A DNA stretch of 64,000 nucleotides from an uncultured Bacteroidota bacterium (GTDB lineage: Bacteria; Bacteroidota; Bacteroidia; Chitinophagales; Chitinophagaceae), in assembly GCA_903903635.1 (NCBI GenBank), contig CAIUZK010000040.1:1-64000 (forward strand), given 5' to 3'. The notes under the pieces were generated by a model. The model saw only the letters and a list, made by a program, of their open reading frames with translations. It was not told the DNA's origin and made no database searches. This document shows, one piece after another, positions 51,869 to 59,579 of this stretch (position 1 is its first letter; each line of letters opens with the position of its first letter). Position numbers and translations under genes: made by a program.

Positions 51869-52795
51869 ATGAAAATACTATCTAAAATAAATCCGGTTCG
51901 TAATCGTCTGATGATGATTACAGGATGCATTTTGCTGGCTGCAGGCAGCTATGCTCAGGATGCAGAAAAACCAGAGGAGGCCCCTGCTGCAAAAAAGACG
52001 TATGTAAACGGCACCTTTGCCAGCAACCTGATCATAGATAATCAGACAGTGATGGTTCCGGTGAAAAAAACGTTTGAGTTTACGATTCAACATCGTTTTG
52101 GTATTGTCAACAACGGGTACGCTGATATGTACGGCATATTCGCTCCTGCGAATATCCGCCTGGGATGGAATTATACTCCTATTCAGAATCTTCAGTTTGG
52201 TATTGGTGCCTGCAAGGATAAAATGCAATGGGACGGAAATGTAAAGTATGCGTTTCTGAGGCAATCAGCAAAAGGCGGATCTCCTGTAAGTATTACTTAT
52301 TATGGAGACATGGCTATTTCAACAATTCCGAAAAAAGGAAATTTCGTGAATGATGCCGACAGGATATCCTACTTTAGCCAGATCATTATTGCAAGAAAGA
52401 TAACTAAGAAATTCTCAGCTCAGGTTTCGCCCAGTTTATCTTACTTCAATAACATAGCCGGCTACATGGCTTCTGATGGTACTATTCAGCCAAGAATGAA
52501 TAATGCACATCTGGCAATTGCATTCATGGGGCGCTATAAGTTAACTGAAGGAATGAGTTTTATGCTCAATTATGATCAGCCGCTTACGCAGCATACCACT
52601 GATAATCCTCATCCTAATGTCAGCTTCGGTTTGGAAATGAATACAATTGCGCATACATTCCAAATGTTCTTTGGTAGCTACCAGGGTATCATTCCGCAGC
52701 AAAACAATGTCTTTAATCAGAATGATATTTCAAAAGGCCAGTTCATGTTTGGATTTAATATCAGCAGGAGATGGTATCATGATTCAGAAGATTAA
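51869..52795 (+). CDS. DUF5777-like outer-membrane beta-barrel
   Basis: A 308-residue protein with a signal peptide (LLAAGSYAQD), then an alternating beta pattern: FEFTIQHRFGIVNNGY, LQFGIGACKDKMQWDG, VSITYYGDMAIST, FSQIIIARKITKKFSAQVSP, FQMFFGSYQGI and final FMFGFNISRRWYHD. This fits the Bacteroidetes DUF5777 barrel family, regularly found beside the EB_dh-like and CX4CH lipoproteins. The family function is not established. Confidence 0.75.
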   Translation: MKILSKINPVRNRLMMITGCILLAAGSYAQDAEKPEEAPAAKKTYVNGTFASNLIIDNQTVMVPVKKTFEFTIQHRFGIVNNGYADMYGIFAPANIRLGWNYTPIQNLQFGIGACKDKMQWDGNVKYAFLRQSAKGGSPVSITYYGDMAISTIPKKGNFVNDADRISYFSQIIIARKITKKFSAQVSPSLSYFNNIAGYMASDGTIQPRMNNAHLAIAFMGRYKLTEGMSFMLNYDQPLTQHTTDNPHPNVSFGLEMNTIAHTFQMFFGSYQGIIPQQNNVFNQNDISKGQFMFGFNISRRWYHDSED

Positions 52796-52810
52796 TAAAT
52801 TTATTTGGTA

Positions 52811-52846
52811 ATTGCTTTTGGCAAATATTTATTTGCCAAAAGCAAT
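52811..52846. terminator. Long hairpin between the DUF5777 and monohaem cytochrome genes
   Basis: Perfect 18-bp arms beginning AATTGCTTTTGG (52811-52828 and 52829-52846) with essentially no loop. It may terminate, attenuate or stabilise the upstream transcript; the cytochrome at 52885 has no obvious promoter of its own, so partial read-through is likely. Confidence 0.75.
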
Positions 52847-52884
52847 TATTGATTTTATATTGTTCAACCAAAAAATAAGTGATT

Positions 52885-53304
52885 ATGCGTGTTCTTCAGA
52901 ATAGTAAATTAGCCGGTTTGTTTATTGTTGGCCTGGCGGCAACAACGATGGCGTTTTTGTTTGCTTTTGCACCAGTACCGCAAAAGAAGGAACGGAATGT
53001 ACCCCCTGAGGCAGCTAAAGAGAAAAATCCTATTAAGGCTGATGCCGCTTCTCTGGCAGCAGGTAAGCGGATTTATAATTTCAAATGCGTGTCTTGTCAT
53101 GGCAGTAAAGGCAAGGGTGATGGCCCCAAAAGTGCAGAATTTGATCAGAAGCCACAAGATTTTACTTCTCCTGATTTTAAGAAGCAGTCTGATGGAGCAT
53201 TATGCTGGAAAATTACTTTGGGTAATACCACAATGCCTTGCTTCAAACACCAGATGACCAAGGATCAGCGTTGGCAGGTGATCAATTATTTGCGTACGCT
53301 GTGA
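52885..53304 (+). CDS. Monohaem cytochrome c, class I (third paralogue)
   Basis: A 139-residue exported protein (GLAATTMAFLFAFAP). One CVSCH site, GKGDGPKSAEFDQKPQDFT, TTMPCFKHQMTKDQRW and QVINYLRTL. It is closest to 49676-50101. ATG 52885 was chosen; the frame opens with GTG six bases earlier. An extra Cys beside the putative axial Met (MPCF) is unusual. It precedes an outer-membrane barrel and a small haem lipoprotein. Confidence 0.87.
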   Translation: MRVLQNSKLAGLFIVGLAATTMAFLFAFAPVPQKKERNVPPEAAKEKNPIKADAASLAAGKRIYNFKCVSCHGSKGKGDGPKSAEFDQKPQDFTSPDFKKQSDGALCWKITLGNTTMPCFKHQMTKDQRWQVINYLRTL

Positions 53305-53380
53305 TTTTTTTATACATTCATAAGTGCTAACCGAATGCATAAAGCATAATAGGAATATTTTATCATAAAAATAAATTGAA

Positions 53381-54613
53381 ATGAACACAAGAAATGTATT
53401 TAGGAAATCACTGATGGCCGCATCGGCATTTGCTTTATGCCTTGCCACAAATTCTTACGCGCAGGAAGGTTCGGATAAATCAGATTTGTCCAAACAGGTT
53501 TCATCATTAATGCCAGGTGAGAGCAATTTTATGATGGCGGGACTGGTTACTTTTGGCTTTGTTAACCAGTCAACCAGTTACACATCGGGCGGCTTCAAGG
53601 CAACCGACAAAACAAATAGTCTCGGGGATGTGGATCGTTATGAATTCAGCCCTATGTTTCTGTGGCGACATGGCGACAAACTTCTTGCTGAGTTTGAGCC
53701 TTCCTGGGATGGCAGCGCCATAGGTGTTAACTGGGCCGACGTTTCTTACTTTGTTTCGCGCGGCCTGATAATAAGAGGTGGTTATATTGTTTTGCCATTT
53801 GGTACTTATACAAAACGCCTTGCGGCAGGTTGGATCAATAAGCTGCCATCAGACCCAATGGGTGTAGATATGGCAGGGAGTGATTTCGGAGTAGAGTTTG
53901 AAGGAGGATTCCCATTAGGGAATATGAAGTGGAGTTATGACGTAAGTCTTTCTAATGGGTTTGCATTGGCCAATGATGGAACAATTACCGGTGTGGGTAT
54001 CAATGCTATGAACAATGGTAAAACTGTTACCGGGAGGCTGGCATTATTACCTTTATCGAATTCCAGTCTCGAAATTGGCGCATCAGGTTTGGTTGGCAGC
54101 CTTGCTACTCCCGCTGCTGCAACGTTCAGCAACATTAATTCAACAGATACAAAAGGACCATCTCTGAGTATGTATGCCGTAGACCTTAATTTTCTGCACA
54201 ACATTAATCCGGTGCAATTAAATTTCAAGGCTCAATACAGCACGGCTGCTGTGAGTAACATGAACTACATTAATCCGGCTGATACAACATCTTACACGTT
54301 TACTAATAGTACAAGTTCTTATTTTGCCCAGTTGTCGGTGAGGCCTACACAATCGAAAAATAAGGTTTTAAAGAAGCTTGAACTGGCGATGAGGTATGTC
54401 AATTATACAGCGCCCAAACAATCCCTTTGGGGACAGAATTACAGCGAAGTGGATGTTTCACTTGATTATTGGCTGAGTTGGAGAACTGTTCTTAAACTAG
54501 GCTTTGAGAATTTAAAATCAGATGGCACAACGTCATTTACCAACTCAAACGGCCTGGACGGCAACTCTACAAGTATTAACCGATTGATCATCCAATTTGC
54601 AACCGAATTATAA
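53381..54613 (+). CDS. Outer-membrane barrel protein (OprO/P-like)
   Basis: A 410-residue protein with signal MAASAFALCLATNSYAQ and a mature barrel. FGFVNQSTSYTSGGF, YEFSPMFLWRHGDKLLAEFE, VSYFVSRGLIIRGGYIVLPF and LPSDPMGVDMAGSDFGVEFEG resemble the start of phosphate-selective-type porins. The end, SINRLIIQFATEL, is a closing strand. The solute is unknown; next to cytochromes it may pass an electron-accepting anion or stabilise a surface complex. The following gene starts 2 bp after its stop. Confidence 0.72.
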   Translation: MNTRNVFRKSLMAASAFALCLATNSYAQEGSDKSDLSKQVSSLMPGESNFMMAGLVTFGFVNQSTSYTSGGFKATDKTNSLGDVDRYEFSPMFLWRHGDKLLAEFEPSWDGSAIGVNWADVSYFVSRGLIIRGGYIVLPFGTYTKRLAAGWINKLPSDPMGVDMAGSDFGVEFEGGFPLGNMKWSYDVSLSNGFALANDGTITGVGINAMNNGKTVTGRLALLPLSNSSLEIGASGLVGSLATPAAATFSNINSTDTKGPSLSMYAVDLNFLHNINPVQLNFKAQYSTAAVSNMNYINPADTTSYTFTNSTSSYFAQLSVRPTQSKNKVLKKLELAMRYVNYTAPKQSLWGQNYSEVDVSLDYWLSWRTVLKLGFENLKSDGTTSFTNSNGLDGNSTSINRLIIQFATEL

Positions 54614-54615
54614 TT

Positions 54616-54894
54616 ATGTATATGAAAATATCTGCTAAAAATTTTACTGCAATAGCGCTTGTTGGATTGGCAGCGCTTGGTTTTATAGGTATAAACGGCT
54701 GTGTTGAAGGAAAACAGTTAGCCGAAAAGAACGGGATGAAATTGTGGTCTGAAAATTGCCAGAGATGTCATTTTTCACCATCATCCAATGCGTTTTCAAA
54801 TGAGGAATGGAAGACAGTGGGAATGCATATGCAAAGCAGGGCGCTTTTAACCAGCAACGAAAGAGATAAGATTATTGAGTTCTTACAAAACTAA
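54616..54894 (+). CDS. Small monohaem cytochrome c lipoprotein
   Basis: A 92-residue lipoprotein (ALGFIGINGC). One CQRCH site; GMHMQSRALLT has Met residues that may be axial ligands. It is the intact paralogue of the frameshifted gene at 4735-5002. It starts 2 bp after the barrel gene and is the last gene of the module B operon. Such minimal carriers probably sit on the inner leaflet of the outer membrane. Confidence 0.82.
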   Translation: MYMKISAKNFTAIALVGLAALGFIGINGCVEGKQLAEKNGMKLWSENCQRCHFSPSSNAFSNEEWKTVGMHMQSRALLTSNERDKIIEFLQN

Positions 54895-55092
54895 GTGATC
54901 GGTTTTTGGGGATTATACTTTTGGAGCGCATTGCTGCCGGTAATCTTCAGGAATTTCAATAACAGGCATAGTGTTCAAATGTCATTCGTAAATTAAACAG
55001 TACAAAGCTGCAATAGTGTTGTTTTAAAGTGGTGATCGGACATTATTTGCATTCCTGTTATTCATTTATTTTGGGTATCCCGAATAAGAAGT

Positions 55093-55125
55093 AAGGCCTG
55101 GTTTCTGAACAAGAAACCAGGCCTT
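55093..55125. terminator. Bidirectional terminator between convergent transcripts
   Basis: AAGGCCTGGTTTCT (55093-55106) pairs with its complement (55112-55125), loop GAACA, with A/T tracts on both sides. It lies between the plus-strand cytochrome (ends 54894) and the minus-strand OB-fold gene (ends 55154). The 259-bp gap holds nothing else recognised. Confidence 0.88.
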
Positions 55126-55153
55126 TATACTTAAAGCATTTTTCTGAAGAAGA

Positions 55154-55885
55154 CTATTTCACTACTGCATCTTCTATCATTATTTCGAATTTGTAGCCAT
55201 AGCCAAAATCTTTATCAATAGCTACTTTACCCTCTAAAGTAACGATATCACCTGCTTTTACAGTGCCTGCTGACGTTATTATCAGATCGAACTTTCCGTT
55301 AGCTTCAGTACCATCCTGAAGGTGAATCCAGTTTTTGTTCATTATTTCCGCATTGAACTTGGTAACTTCCCCCTTTATTTTTACGGTTTTACCAACATAG
55401 GCATCCTTTTTTGAGAACAATTCGGCAATAGTAATGCCATCTTTGGGTGTTTCTATTTTTATATTCTTTTTCACATCAGGAGATGCCTTTCGGGTGTAGG
55501 GTTGGTTGTTTTTCGGCTCGCCACCGACGCCGAGTGTATTGGCTGCCACAGCAGGTTTACTGCCAAATGGCTCTGCACTAACGCCACCCAAAAACAACAC
55601 TTCATCAAAGGTTTTATGAAGTTCTTTGCTCTCGAATAGCTTCATAGGTAAACCTTCTGAATAGTAATAAGTATCGCCGGCATTTGCCTGCATTGATGGC
55701 ACCGCCAGCCACTTGAGCGTGTCATTCTCCTTAACATGCAGGTAGGTATAATTGGAGGTTTGAATTACTTCTGTTACCAGTACTTTATGATTGCTGATGT
55801 TTTTAGAGTCAGGTGCATAAAATGGAGTCGATTTACAAACCGGAATTATAGCGAAAATTCCGATTATAATGGATATTATTTTCAT
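55154..55885 (-). CDS. OB-fold lipoprotein, paralogue of 28019-28837
   Basis: The protein has 243 residues with a probable lipoprotein signal (GIFAIIPVC). An N-terminal domain with YTYLHVKENDTLKWLAVPSM and GDTYYYSEGLPM is followed by a linker and a C-terminal OB-fold with ITIAELFSKKDAYVGKTVKI, IMNKNWIHLQDGTEA and GDIVTLEGKVAIDKDFGYGY. It differs from the paralogue mainly in the linker. It is again divergent from an NHL gene heading a cytochrome operon. The repeated pairing suggests that the two products work together; no function is known. Confidence 0.77.
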   Translation of the reverse strand: MKIISIIIGIFAIIPVCKSTPFYAPDSKNISNHKVLVTEVIQTSNYTYLHVKENDTLKWLAVPSMQANAGDTYYYSEGLPMKLFESKELHKTFDEVLFLGGVSAEPFGSKPAVAANTLGVGGEPKNNQPYTRKASPDVKKNIKIETPKDGITIAELFSKKDAYVGKTVKIKGEVTKFNAEIMNKNWIHLQDGTEANGKFDLIITSAGTVKAGDIVTLEGKVAIDKDFGYGYKFEIMIEDAVVK

Positions 55886-55986
55886 TTTATTTAGTTTTAA
55901 TAAGATTGATGTTATACGTATAATTTACCGATACAATATTACTCCCGGATCATAGCAGGTACTATGAAGATTGTCATGTTTTTTAA

Positions 55987-56029
55987 TGATTAAGGTCATT
56001 AATTAAAGTTTTGAATAGAGATACTTTTA
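55987..56029 (+). promoter_or_regulatory. FNR-like box and -7 element of the conduit operon
   Basis: TGATTAAGGTCA (55987-55998), inside the longer dyad TTAATGATTAAGGTCATTAA (55983-56002), and TACTTTTA (56022-56029; 7/8 match to TAnnTTTG), 24 bp end to start. The leader to the NHL gene is about 115 nt. Confidence 0.72.
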
Positions 56030-56148
56030 CATCTGAAATTAGGATAAAAATATAGATATGCTACTGAATGTCCCTGAAAGTTGCATTAATCTATCTTGCC
56101 AATGCCAGGCTTTTTTTAATTCATCAGGGGCGATAAAAAACTAAAATA

Positions 56149-57240
56149 ATGAAAAAAATTCGTGGATAAAATTATTCCATTTTTTTACTATTGTTATGTG
56201 CCAGTTCTTTATTCGTTGGATCGTGCGGCAGATTTCTGCATAAGCCGGCAAAATTTAAAAGGATTGATGGGGTGTTTTATCCACCACCACCCGATACGGC
56301 TCATATACAATATCTCACAAGTATCAATGGTTCCGATTTTATGGGTAACCGTACAAAATTCGCTACTTTCATAATGGGCACTGAAGAGGTGTCACGGATG
56401 GTGAAACCTTATGGAATCGGCTTGAGGAATGGTAAACTCTATGTTTGCGATCCTGGTATTGGTGGTCTGGAGATATTTGATTTTACTCAGAACAAGTTTT
56501 CCAATTTTATTCCCGGAGGTACAGGGCAGCTGAGGTCTCCCTTAAATTGTTTTATAGATAAGAATGATTACTTGTACGTTGCTGATCCCGGCAGGCATGA
56601 AGTGGTAATGTTTGATAGTGTAGGGGAATATCTGGGTAAGGTAGGAGATACTGGCACTTTTAAGCCTACTGATGTTATGATATTTGAAAATGAGATGTGG
56701 GTGACCAATCCTGATAATCACAAACTGAATGTATATGACAAACATACCCATCAGATGCTAAGGTATTTTGCTGATCAATATGGTCCTGGTGATGATGGGT
56801 TTCTTTATTCTCCTTTCAATGTATATATAACCAATGATATTGTATATATAACAGATTTTGGAGATTTTAAAATCAAGCAATACGATCATAATGGAAAATT
56901 CATTACATCTATTGGTAGTTATGGCACAGGCACAGGTCAGTTTGTAAGACCCAAGGGTATTGCAGTAGATAAAGAAGCAAATCTATTTGTAGTCGATGCC
57001 GGTTTTGAAAATACACAGATGTTCAATAGCAAGGGGCAGTTATTGATGTTCTTTGGAGGACCCTATAAAGGACCGGGAGATATGTGGTTACCAGCCAAAG
57101 TTATTGTGGATTATGATAACATGGAGTATTTCACGAAATATGTGGATCCAAATTATAAACTGAATTACCTGATTTTAGTATCCAATCAATATGGACCAGA
57201 TAAGATCAATGTATACGGATCTATTACACCTGTAAAATAA
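56149..57240 (+). CDS. NHL-repeat lipoprotein with an in-frame stop in its signal peptide
   Basis: The frame from ATG 56149 reads MKKIRG, then TAA (56167-56169), then NYSIFLLLLCASSLFVGSC, a perfect lipoprotein signal interrupted by one stop. If the stop is real, the only starts left are TTG 56191 or ATT 56179, giving a shortened signal. The rest is intact: a six-bladed NHL-like propeller with LYVCDPGIGGLEIFD, YLYVADPGRHEVVMFD, VYITDFGDFKIKQYD and FVRPKGIAVDKEANLFVVD. It heads the conduit operon. Explanations are a sequencing error, a recent nonsense change or internal initiation. Confidence 0.75.
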
Positions 57241-57257
57241 TATCAATAGTAAGGGAT

Positions 57258-59549
57258 ATGCAACGCAAACCGAACAATAATGTAGCTTATTTTATTAGTA
57301 TTCTTCTAATTACATTGTTTTTCGGTTGTACTGTGCAGCAAACTCACAAAACACTAACCTTTTTCTTTGATGGAGTTGATAAGGTTGTTTTTTTTAATGA
57401 CTATTTATCGCATGATACACTAGGTAAAATTGCCGCAGCAAAGAGGGATGCCTTGCTAAAGAAAAACAGGCCTGACCTATGTGTGCATAAGCCATATAAA
57501 GAGAAAAAGTGCGAAGCATGTCATACTCCGGATAAGCGTCTGCTTATGCCAATGCCTGATCTGTGTTTCAAGTGTCATACCAGTTTTAGCCAGACATATA
57601 AGGTTGTGCATGGTCCGGTAGCATCGGGCGGCTGTTTGAATTGTCATAACCAGCATTCAGCCAAATATCCTAAACTGTTGATACGGCAGGGGCAGCAAAT
57701 TTGCCTCTATTGTCATAATGGATCTTTAGTTTTTGCCAATAAAGTTCACAGGGATATTGAAGATGCAGAATGTACTATGTGCCATAACCCGCATGGAGGT
57801 AAAACAAGGTACATGCTAAAGGATAACATATCAAGGGATGCCAATCGTATCGGCCTTATGGATGATATATCCTACAGGCACTTATATGGGCAGGTATTCT
57901 GCAAGGTTCCGGGTGATGCCAATAATGTCAATGAAATTACTATTCTGGATAGTAAAGGTGTTGTAGTCGCTACTGCTCACCCTGATGCCAATGGTAAATT
58001 CTTCCTTGCAAATTTGCATCCGGATCAGAACTATACCTTCCGGTTAAAGAAAGAGATGACTGATTGCAAGATCAATATCATGGATAACAATGGTACTCTA
58101 TTGTATGTTATTGAAAAGAACAGAAAGGACAAGTATGTCTTTGACAAGGCAAATTATGAGGCAGTGCATACAGCTATGAATGATGCTCGCTTCCTTGGTG
58201 ATACCCTGACAAGTGATATTACAAAACCCAATGTTATCAACAATTCAGATGTTCCTTCAACAAAAGATACAGCATCAGCGCCATTGATAAATGGTATTAA
58301 CAAAGTGGAGGAGCCGGCGAAAAATAATCAGGCTAGTGGGGTTGTTGCTGAGCCAGTTGATGTAAACAAGAAGGGGAAGATTGTGGTTGCCAACTTGCCA
58401 GATACGGTTACTACCCAGAAGTATCTTGGATTGGATAAGGAACCGGTAAAAGCTGAAAATCCTGATGTTAAAAAGGCAGTAGATACCAGTACTTATAAAG
58501 GCAAGATTGTGGTGAAGGATCTGCCAGGCGATAAGAGCCTCAAGAAATTGGTTGATGAAAATAAACTGAATGATACCACTACTGACGTTGCCGTTCAAAC
58601 TCCGAAAGTAGATACTGAGAAATACAGCGGAAAGATTGTTGTTTACTCATTGCCGGACAATGAAAAACTGGAGAAACTGGTAGCTGATAATAAGAAGAAA
58701 GATACAACCACAGACAATAAGGAAAAGGATATTGTAAAGCCAGCACAGCCAGGAAATAAGAGCAGGATTGTAGTAGCTGATTTGCCCGATACATCTGATG
58801 TTACTTCGACCGGCAGGTTCCGCAATATGGCAGGGGCAACTGAGGTAATCAGGAAATTTGAAGAAGGAGGGGTTAAACTCTCAGACCTTACACTTCAGAT
58901 AGGGAAGTATTATGAAGGTACAGTAGTTTGTATTCTGAATGATGCTGGTGACCTTGTAGATATAGCCAACGTAAATGGCAAAGGTGAGTTTTATATGTAC
59001 GACTTCTTGTATTACAGGCTAAGTCTGCCTCCGGCCAATAGCGGCATTATCACTCAATCCATTTTCCTGAATGAGAAAATGGAAGTGATAGAGGTTATGA
59101 ATAAGCGGCTGGTGAATGGCAGGTATTCCTATAGGCAGAATAGTAAGGAGCCTGAAAATCAGAAGGCAACGGTGAGGATATTTGCCAATAATGCAAATGC
59201 TGTATTATTCTCTTCTATTTATTTTGTCGAAGGAAAGGCTACAATTACAGATCAGGGTATAAATGAACTTAAAAAGACAGTGGAATACCTTAATAATCAT
59301 CCGAAAGCAAAAGTTTATCTGGCATCACATGCCGGATCGCATGGAACAACGGAGTTCAACAGGCAGCTTTCTGATAAACGAGCCAAGGCAACAATGGATT
59401 ACCTGACCGGTAATGGAATAAGTGCAGACAGGATAAGAGAAAAGGGATACGGGAATGCAAAGCGTTCAAAGAAATTTGAAATTACTCCTGGATCGGATGA
59501 GGAAAACCAGAAGAACAGGAGAGTGGATATTTATATAAAGGTTAATTAA
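57258..59549 (+). CDS. Pentahaem cytochrome fused to an OmpA peptidoglycan-binding domain
   Basis: The 763-residue lipoprotein (LLITLFFGC) has three parts. Residues about 75-185 hold five CXXCH sites: CEACH, CFKCH, CLNCH, CLYCH, CTMCH. The middle has two carboxypeptidase-regulatory-like segments (VVVATAHPDANGKFFLANL; LVDIANVNGKGEFYMYDFLY) around four copies of a GKIVV-x-x-LPD repeat (about 375-510). The end is an OmpA_C domain (FVEGKATITDQGINEL, ASHAGSHGTTEFNRQLSDKR, NRRVDIYIKVN). It would tether a haem relay to peptidoglycan beneath the outer membrane. AAGGG precedes the ATG. The same operon encodes a barrel and a 15-haem protein. Confidence 0.88.
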   Translation: MQRKPNNNVAYFISILLITLFFGCTVQQTHKTLTFFFDGVDKVVFFNDYLSHDTLGKIAAAKRDALLKKNRPDLCVHKPYKEKKCEACHTPDKRLLMPMPDLCFKCHTSFSQTYKVVHGPVASGGCLNCHNQHSAKYPKLLIRQGQQICLYCHNGSLVFANKVHRDIEDAECTMCHNPHGGKTRYMLKDNISRDANRIGLMDDISYRHLYGQVFCKVPGDANNVNEITILDSKGVVVATAHPDANGKFFLANLHPDQNYTFRLKKEMTDCKINIMDNNGTLLYVIEKNRKDKYVFDKANYEAVHTAMNDARFLGDTLTSDITKPNVINNSDVPSTKDTASAPLINGINKVEEPAKNNQASGVVAEPVDVNKKGKIVVANLPDTVTTQKYLGLDKEPVKAENPDVKKAVDTSTYKGKIVVKDLPGDKSLKKLVDENKLNDTTTDVAVQTPKVDTEKYSGKIVVYSLPDNEKLEKLVADNKKKDTTTDNKEKDIVKPAQPGNKSRIVVADLPDTSDVTSTGRFRNMAGATEVIRKFEEGGVKLSDLTLQIGKYYEGTVVCILNDAGDLVDIANVNGKGEFYMYDFLYYRLSLPPANSGIITQSIFLNEKMEVIEVMNKRLVNGRYSYRQNSKEPENQKATVRIFANNANAVLFSSIYFVEGKATITDQGINELKKTVEYLNNHPKAKVYLASHAGSHGTTEFNRQLSDKRAKATMDYLTGNGISADRIREKGYGNAKRSKKFEITPGSDEENQKNRRVDIYIKVN

Positions 59550-59579
59550 AAATGTTTGATGTCATTTAAAGCTTATGGG

